A stretch of 64,000 nt of DNA from Strobilurus pachycystidiatus (lineage: Eukaryota; Basidiomycota; Agaricomycetes; Agaricales; Physalacriaceae): the NCBI GenBank assembly GCA_019915135.1, contig JAHLMK010000003.1, positions 2,170,001 to 2,234,000 of the forward strand, in the 5' to 3' direction. Position numbers and translations under genes: made by a program. This document shows, piece by piece, positions 60,075 through 64,000 of this stretch (position 1 is the first letter of the stretch; each line of letters opens with the position of its first letter). The notes beneath the pieces were generated by a model. The model worked only from the letters and a program-made list of their open reading frames with translations. It searched no databases and was not told the DNA's origin.

Positions 60075-60669
60075 TAGCCAGGTAACCTGACCTACTGTAT
60101 GAGCAGGACTCGATACAGTAGGCCAGGTAAATCGGAGTTTAAATTTGGCGTGAACATTGTCGTTGGAAATTCGAGGGCATCGGTCCGAGTTCCTATATGC
60201 CATATATGGAAATTTAAGGATGAGTTGGATTTTGTTCGACGACGTTCAAGGCTCTCAGAGCCCCGAGCGCAACCAGAGGCGAGTCGAATGCATCATAGAT
60301 GCAGCTATGAGTTGAAAGCAGTACAATTTGACAAGGAATTAGCCGGCTCAACAGAGCACTCTGGTATTGGGTGTCCTGTCCGTCTCAACCGTCTTTGCAG
60401 AAAGCATGGGGTTAAAAAGAGCTCGGGTACGCATTCTATGATCAAACTATGTGTTCAATACAGATCCTGGCTTCCCAAAAGTGCTCTATGCGACTCATCT
60501 CGAACTCGTCGGAAAGGAGGGCGAAATTTAATTTCCATATATGGCATATAGGAACTCGGACCGATGCCCTCGAATTTCCAACGACATGTTCACGCCAAAT
60601 TTAAACTCCGATTTACCTGGCCTACTGTATCGAGTCCTGCTCATACAGTAGGTCAGGTTACCTGGCTAC
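60075..60669. mobile_element. MITE-like non-autonomous DNA transposon with long terminal inverted repeats
   Basis: Left arm 60075-60216 and right arm 60529-60669 are near-perfect inverted copies (about 140 bp, one base indel seen in cgtgaacat(t)gtcg). They start TAGCCAGGTAACCTGACC and enclose about 310 bp of unrelated filler with no transposase. A direct repeat gtctgatg flanks the element at 60067-60074 and 60670-60677, an 8-bp target-site duplication (or 7 bp, depending on where the end is drawn). Each arm also contains a small internal palindrome (cctactgtat ... atacagtagg) and a tatatgccatatatgg palindrome. Eight-base duplications suggest an hAT-type transposase, tentatively. The 150-residue open frame here (60099-60551) is not a gene. 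Confidence 0.9.
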
Positions 60670-60677
60670 GTCTGATG
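60670..60677 (+). repeat. Target-site duplication, right copy
   Basis: gtctgatg immediately after the right inverted repeat of the MITE-like element, matching 60067-60074. Confidence 0.8.
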
Positions 60678-60697
60678 GTCGAGACCAGCTGGCAGCA

Positions 60698-61603
60698 ATG
60701 GACACCGTGACCCTCCAGCCATTTCCTGACATGCCGCTCGATATACTTCGTGAAATCTTCGAGTTTGCTTCTACCACCTTCCACGAGACTGCTCTCGCTC
60801 TTACTCTGGTGTCCTCTTGCACAAGACAATGGACTCTTCCACTTTTGTATCGCGATGTCTCCCTATCATCCTCTCGGGCCGTCAATGGCTTCCTCGAAGC
60901 TATAACCCATGTCAATCACTCGAGGTTGGAACCATTCGTACCGCTGTGCCGACGGGTGAAGAACCTCGGGGTCTTTGCGTTGGGTCCAATAAACTCCATT
61001 CAGCAGATCATCTCATGTTGCAGCGAGATGCAAACTCTCGCCTGCGGATTTTCGTTGCACAGTTACATTCACCATCTGGCACTGCAATCCCCGCCGCTAT
61101 CATCCCCTCAAAATAACGGCCCGCCAGAGAAGCATTTCCTTGGCCTCGCGTGCCGTGAAGGAATACCCTTCCCTCTCATATCCTCCAACACTACCCATCT
61201 CCACCTACAAATATCCATGGATGTATTCACCTCCGTATCCTCTGTCTTCGAACATCTCCCGTGGTTGACACATCTCGCGCTTAGCGTGCCCGCCACGTCT
61301 TCCGCGTCATTGGAAGTTGTGCAACTCGCCTTAGTCGGCCTCCTGGAGGCGAATTCGGCCCTCGAAGTTCTGTTTATGCAGATTATGGGGTCGAGAAATG
61401 ACGAAGTAGTAGCATCCCTTGAAGAGTGGAATACGAGCAGGATAGAACGAGGGGACAGCCAGTCCAATCGACGTCTTGTTGTCTCGAAGGCCCCCATATC
61501 TGTTGTCAGGCAGTGGGGAGAAACCTTGACGCCATCAGGAGGCGGACTTTGGGACGAGGCAGAGCGCGAGATACAGAGCAGATGTTGTCTACCCGAGCTT
61601 TAA
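60698..61603 (+). CDS. F-box-like protein (single exon)
   Basis: About 300 residues, intronless, unlike most neighbours. The N-terminus MDTVTLQPFPDMPLDILREIFEFAS reads as an F-box-like helix pair (MPLDILREIFEF), followed by short hydrophobic stretches (LEPFVPLCRRVKNLGVFAL, THLALSVPATSSASLEV), like the leucine-rich repeat tail of Agaricomycete F-box proteins. Such proteins usually pair substrates with SCF ubiquitin ligases; this one is a lineage-specific member. The MITE-like element ends 28 bp before the ATG, so its promoter and 5' leader lie inside or beyond the element. Confidence 0.7.
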   Translation: MDTVTLQPFPDMPLDILREIFEFASTTFHETALALTLVSSCTRQWTLPLLYRDVSLSSSRAVNGFLEAITHVNHSRLEPFVPLCRRVKNLGVFALGPINSIQQIISCCSEMQTLACGFSLHSYIHHLALQSPPLSSPQNNGPPEKHFLGLACREGIPFPLISSNTTHLHLQISMDVFTSVSSVFEHLPWLTHLALSVPATSSASLEVVQLALVGLLEANSALEVLFMQIMGSRNDEVVASLEEWNTSRIERGDSQSNRRLVVSKAPISVVRQWGETLTPSGGGLWDEAEREIQSRCCLPEL

Positions 61604-61647
61604 AGAAACAAAGCGCTGCCCACCAGTCTTGCTAATAGAAATAGTAT

Positions 61648-63577
61648 CTACGCAACTCCGGAGTCCAGTTTGCTTTCATCGGGTTCTTCCTTCAACGGTT
61701 TCACTTCCTGTGCTTCATCTACTATCTCGTGCATCGGAACATTCTTCATGAGAAGGGCGGACAGCATTCCAGCTCCAGCAATACCTGCGAGAACCTTCCA
61801 TAGAACATTGAGTGCACTCGCGAATGCTTCCGTCACTTGACCATGCAAAGGATCATCAAGCGTAGGTATCAACGGAATAGCAGAATATGCGATGTCAACA
61901 CCTTGTACCAGCTGTAGGAACTCGGAGGGGAGCCGCGCAGACAGCTCGTTTTGGAGAACTGTTCCACCAATTGAAATACCCCAGACCTGCGAGCTATCAA
62001 ATTTCGATACCTAATCGCGAAGTAGGACTTACCGCTGCGAACGAACGACAAAATACTATGAATGCCCATCCATGTGGTGCGTCCGAAACTGCCAAGGGTG
62101 CCAGAACGGGAAATTGTGTGACGGACGAGACGATCCCTCCGCCGATACTGAGGAGGACTGAGTATCCGATTGGACGAGAGAGCATGGAATGTGATGTTAG
62201 TGTCGATAGAAGAGCAACAGAAACTATGTTGCTGAAAGCAAGGGTATCGATGCCGGATTGTTGCGGCGACGCCCCCTTACAGGCTTGAAGATAGACCGTG
62301 AGATAATCTAAGCCATGACCATCAAGACTTGTTGAATCGTTGAGGACAGGTGCGTACTGATGACGGCCAAGTTGATCAAGTGGTTCAGAAAGGTTTGCAG
62401 ATAACCACTGAGGGTTGTGCAATTCGAGAAGATATGCCAGGGCATCTGAACAGACTCAGTCGCGCCTTGCCATACGATGAACAGAACGAGCTTACAATCG
62501 GTTGGTGTGCATATGTCTTTTCGTAATACAAGAATAAAACCATTCCACCAAGCCCAATGATCAGGGGAGCCAGGACATGAGCGGATGACCAAGGATAGAC
62601 GACTCCGCTCCAGGTGAGAGCGATGATGATTGAACTTGAGCTAGAGACAACCAAAATTATACCACTAGAAAGCGGTTGGCATCATGAACCTGACTGGCGA
62701 ACATGACTTACGGCCAATCCAGCTGGAGCGCTTTGTGGAGAAGATGCCCCTCGGGTGTGGTAAAATCGAGCAGCAGGAAGACCATCGCGAATGCAAGTCC
62801 GCATATGGGTATATTCAGATAGAAGAGCCATCTCCACTGCCCGCGACTGGCCAATGCACCGCCAACGAGAGGACCGAACCCGGCACCAAGAGACCAGGCA
62901 CTATTAGTGTCAAGAGAGTTATTCGTAAGATAGATATAGAGTTCGAGAAAGCTTACAGGTTCACAGCGCCACCGACCATACCGCGGCGCCTCAAAGGAAA
63001 GATCAGACAGAATGATATTGGTGTAGCTGATGATGCTCCCGCCACCCATTCCTTGAATCGCTGAGTGCCCGTCAGTTTGAGACTTGAGGCTAGGGCACGT
63101 CTACATACCAAGACCCGCGATGAGCCAGGACATATTCCGAGCAGAACCGCACAAAGCACTCCCCAATATAAACAACACGAGCGAACTGAGCATTGCCTGT
63201 CTCCGACCAAAGATCTACGACGAAAGATCCGTCAAACGCAGAGGATAGCAATATAGAGTCTATACTTTTGCTAGATTCGCACTCATCGGCAGCATAGTGG
63301 CGGATGCTAGAGTGTACGAGGCAGTCACCCATATGAAATCCTTACCATTCAGGTCGTGCACAATAGTTGGAAGGGCGGTCGAGACGGAGGTCTATGACAT
63401 GTGAGAAGGAATGTCAGACGCAGAAAGTGGGACGCAGTACGACAGAAACAGGGCAACCGATAGACACGTATAGATGGCAGCAATCCGATATTTTGACAGA
63501 ATAGACGAGGCATTCTCCTTGGGAGGTTCGTCGACAAGAGCCCGAACGTTCTCTGAGCTCTGAGGTGAGGGTGGCAT
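61648..63577 (-). CDS. MFS drug:H+ antiporter (DHA14-like)
   Basis: Major facilitator with 14-helix-type features. About nine exons. Start [15 protein letters not shown] at 63577, then [16 protein letters not shown] (helix 1), [37 protein letters not shown] (motif A region), [31 protein letters not shown] then [19 protein letters not shown] (motif C-like). The second half has [47 protein letters not shown], and a final helix in [19 protein letters not shown]. The C-terminal tail is acidic. Probably toxin or metabolite efflux; the substrate is unknown. The gene is convergent with the F-box gene (stops 45 bp apart). Confidence 0.82.
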
Positions 63578-63881
63578 GGCTTTAGTCGGGGGTGAAAGTA
63601 GCCGCAATCAAGCCGCCCATCTCGACGGAAGTCCAGCGTTTGGGTGGGGATTCTGTGTATCTCCCGAGCTCCCCGCCATCATGATGGTAAGCGCCCAATT
63701 AGAGGTGCATTTTGGTCGAAGGTAGGCGATTCTGGAGGCGTGTTCTGTTGATCATCCATGTCGTGGTGATGACCATGTCATCGGCCAGGGGGGCCAGGGT
63801 TGGATCCATCACCAATTCATCTCACGGACGTCCACGGTGATCCACAATGAGCACGGCTCTACTTCTTCCTGCGTTGATCCC
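63578..63881. promoter_or_regulatory. Divergent promoter region
   Basis: About 300 bp between the MFS start (63577) and the next plus-strand ATG (63882). No motif named. Confidence 0.35.
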
Positions 63882-64000
63882 ATGGACTCCACCACGTCTT
63901 TGCCCGGTGATTTTGAAGCCCAAGAGCAGGAAGAGCGCCCAGTGGAGAATGAAGACCTGAGCTACGAACAGCTACGAGAAATCTACGACGACGAGGAAAT
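63882..64000 (+). CDS. 5' end of a gene running off the right edge
   Basis: Start MDSTTSLPGDFEAQEQEE, then LSYEQLREIYDDEE up to the edge of the window. About 39 residues seen, acidic with a helical LREIYDDEE segment. Not enough to name the family. Confidence 0.55.
   Translation, partial: MDSTTSLPGDFEAQEQEERPVENEDLSYEQLREIYDDEE

Noticed and set aside
60099..60551. 150-residue plus-strand open frame
   Set aside because: It spans the left inverted repeat and filler of the MITE-like element. It has no transposase-like domain and crosses repeated sequence.

Overview
The window is intron-dense nuclear DNA of a basidiomycete fungus, most likely a mushroom-forming Agaricomycete. The evidence is the many GT-AG introns of about 45-65 nt, tightly packed genes on both strands, and the families present: a DUF6697-type protein, a MYND-finger protein, a GT31 glycosyltransferase, SGT1 without a TPR domain, a RidA/D-serine dehydratase pair and Dal5-type MFS transporters. 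Gene spans below run from start codon to stop codon and include introns. Exons were joined by reading splice sites and the continuity of family motifs by eye.

Layout. 0-10 kb: the tail of an unrecognised gene, a Rab4 GTPase, then two paralogous Ser/Thr-rich single-pass membrane proteins flanking an unrelated minus-strand membrane protein. 10-23 kb: an FMO-type flavin monooxygenase, a DUF6697 protein, a GT31 glycosyltransferase, and a glutathione-transferase-like gene with a degenerate copy of its 3' end beside it. 23-30 kb: SGT1, a very large multi-pass membrane protein of unknown function, dihydrofolate reductase and mitochondrial ribosomal protein bL36m. 30-36 kb: D-serine dehydratase, RidA and a divergently transcribed Dal5-type transporter whose last exon is tandemly duplicated. 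36-46 kb: ribosomal protein uS17 (RPS11), a PPZ-type phosphatase, an arrestin-like protein, a MYND protein and an SLC35F-like transporter. 46-59 kb: a CorA/Mnr2-like Mg transporter, Rrp36, an RBM39-type splicing factor, an SDR (L-rhamnose dehydrogenase-like) convergent with a cupin, PEX16, and two proteins I do not recognise. 59-64 kb: a MITE-like element with about 140-bp terminal inverted repeats, sitting 28 bp upstream of an F-box-like gene, then a DHA14-type MFS transporter and the start of one more gene.

Most genes are unrelated housekeeping functions. The clearest functional grouping is at 30.2-35.2 kb. D-serine dehydratase is a PLP enzyme that passes through 2-aminoacrylate, RidA removes that reactive enamine, and the transporter shares the divergent promoter with RidA. 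This looks like a small D-amino-acid use and detoxification module. The other unusual structures are the duplicated terminal exon of the transporter, the MITE in the F-box promoter, the altered GMN motif of the CorA-like protein, and the paralogous mucin-like receptor pair.
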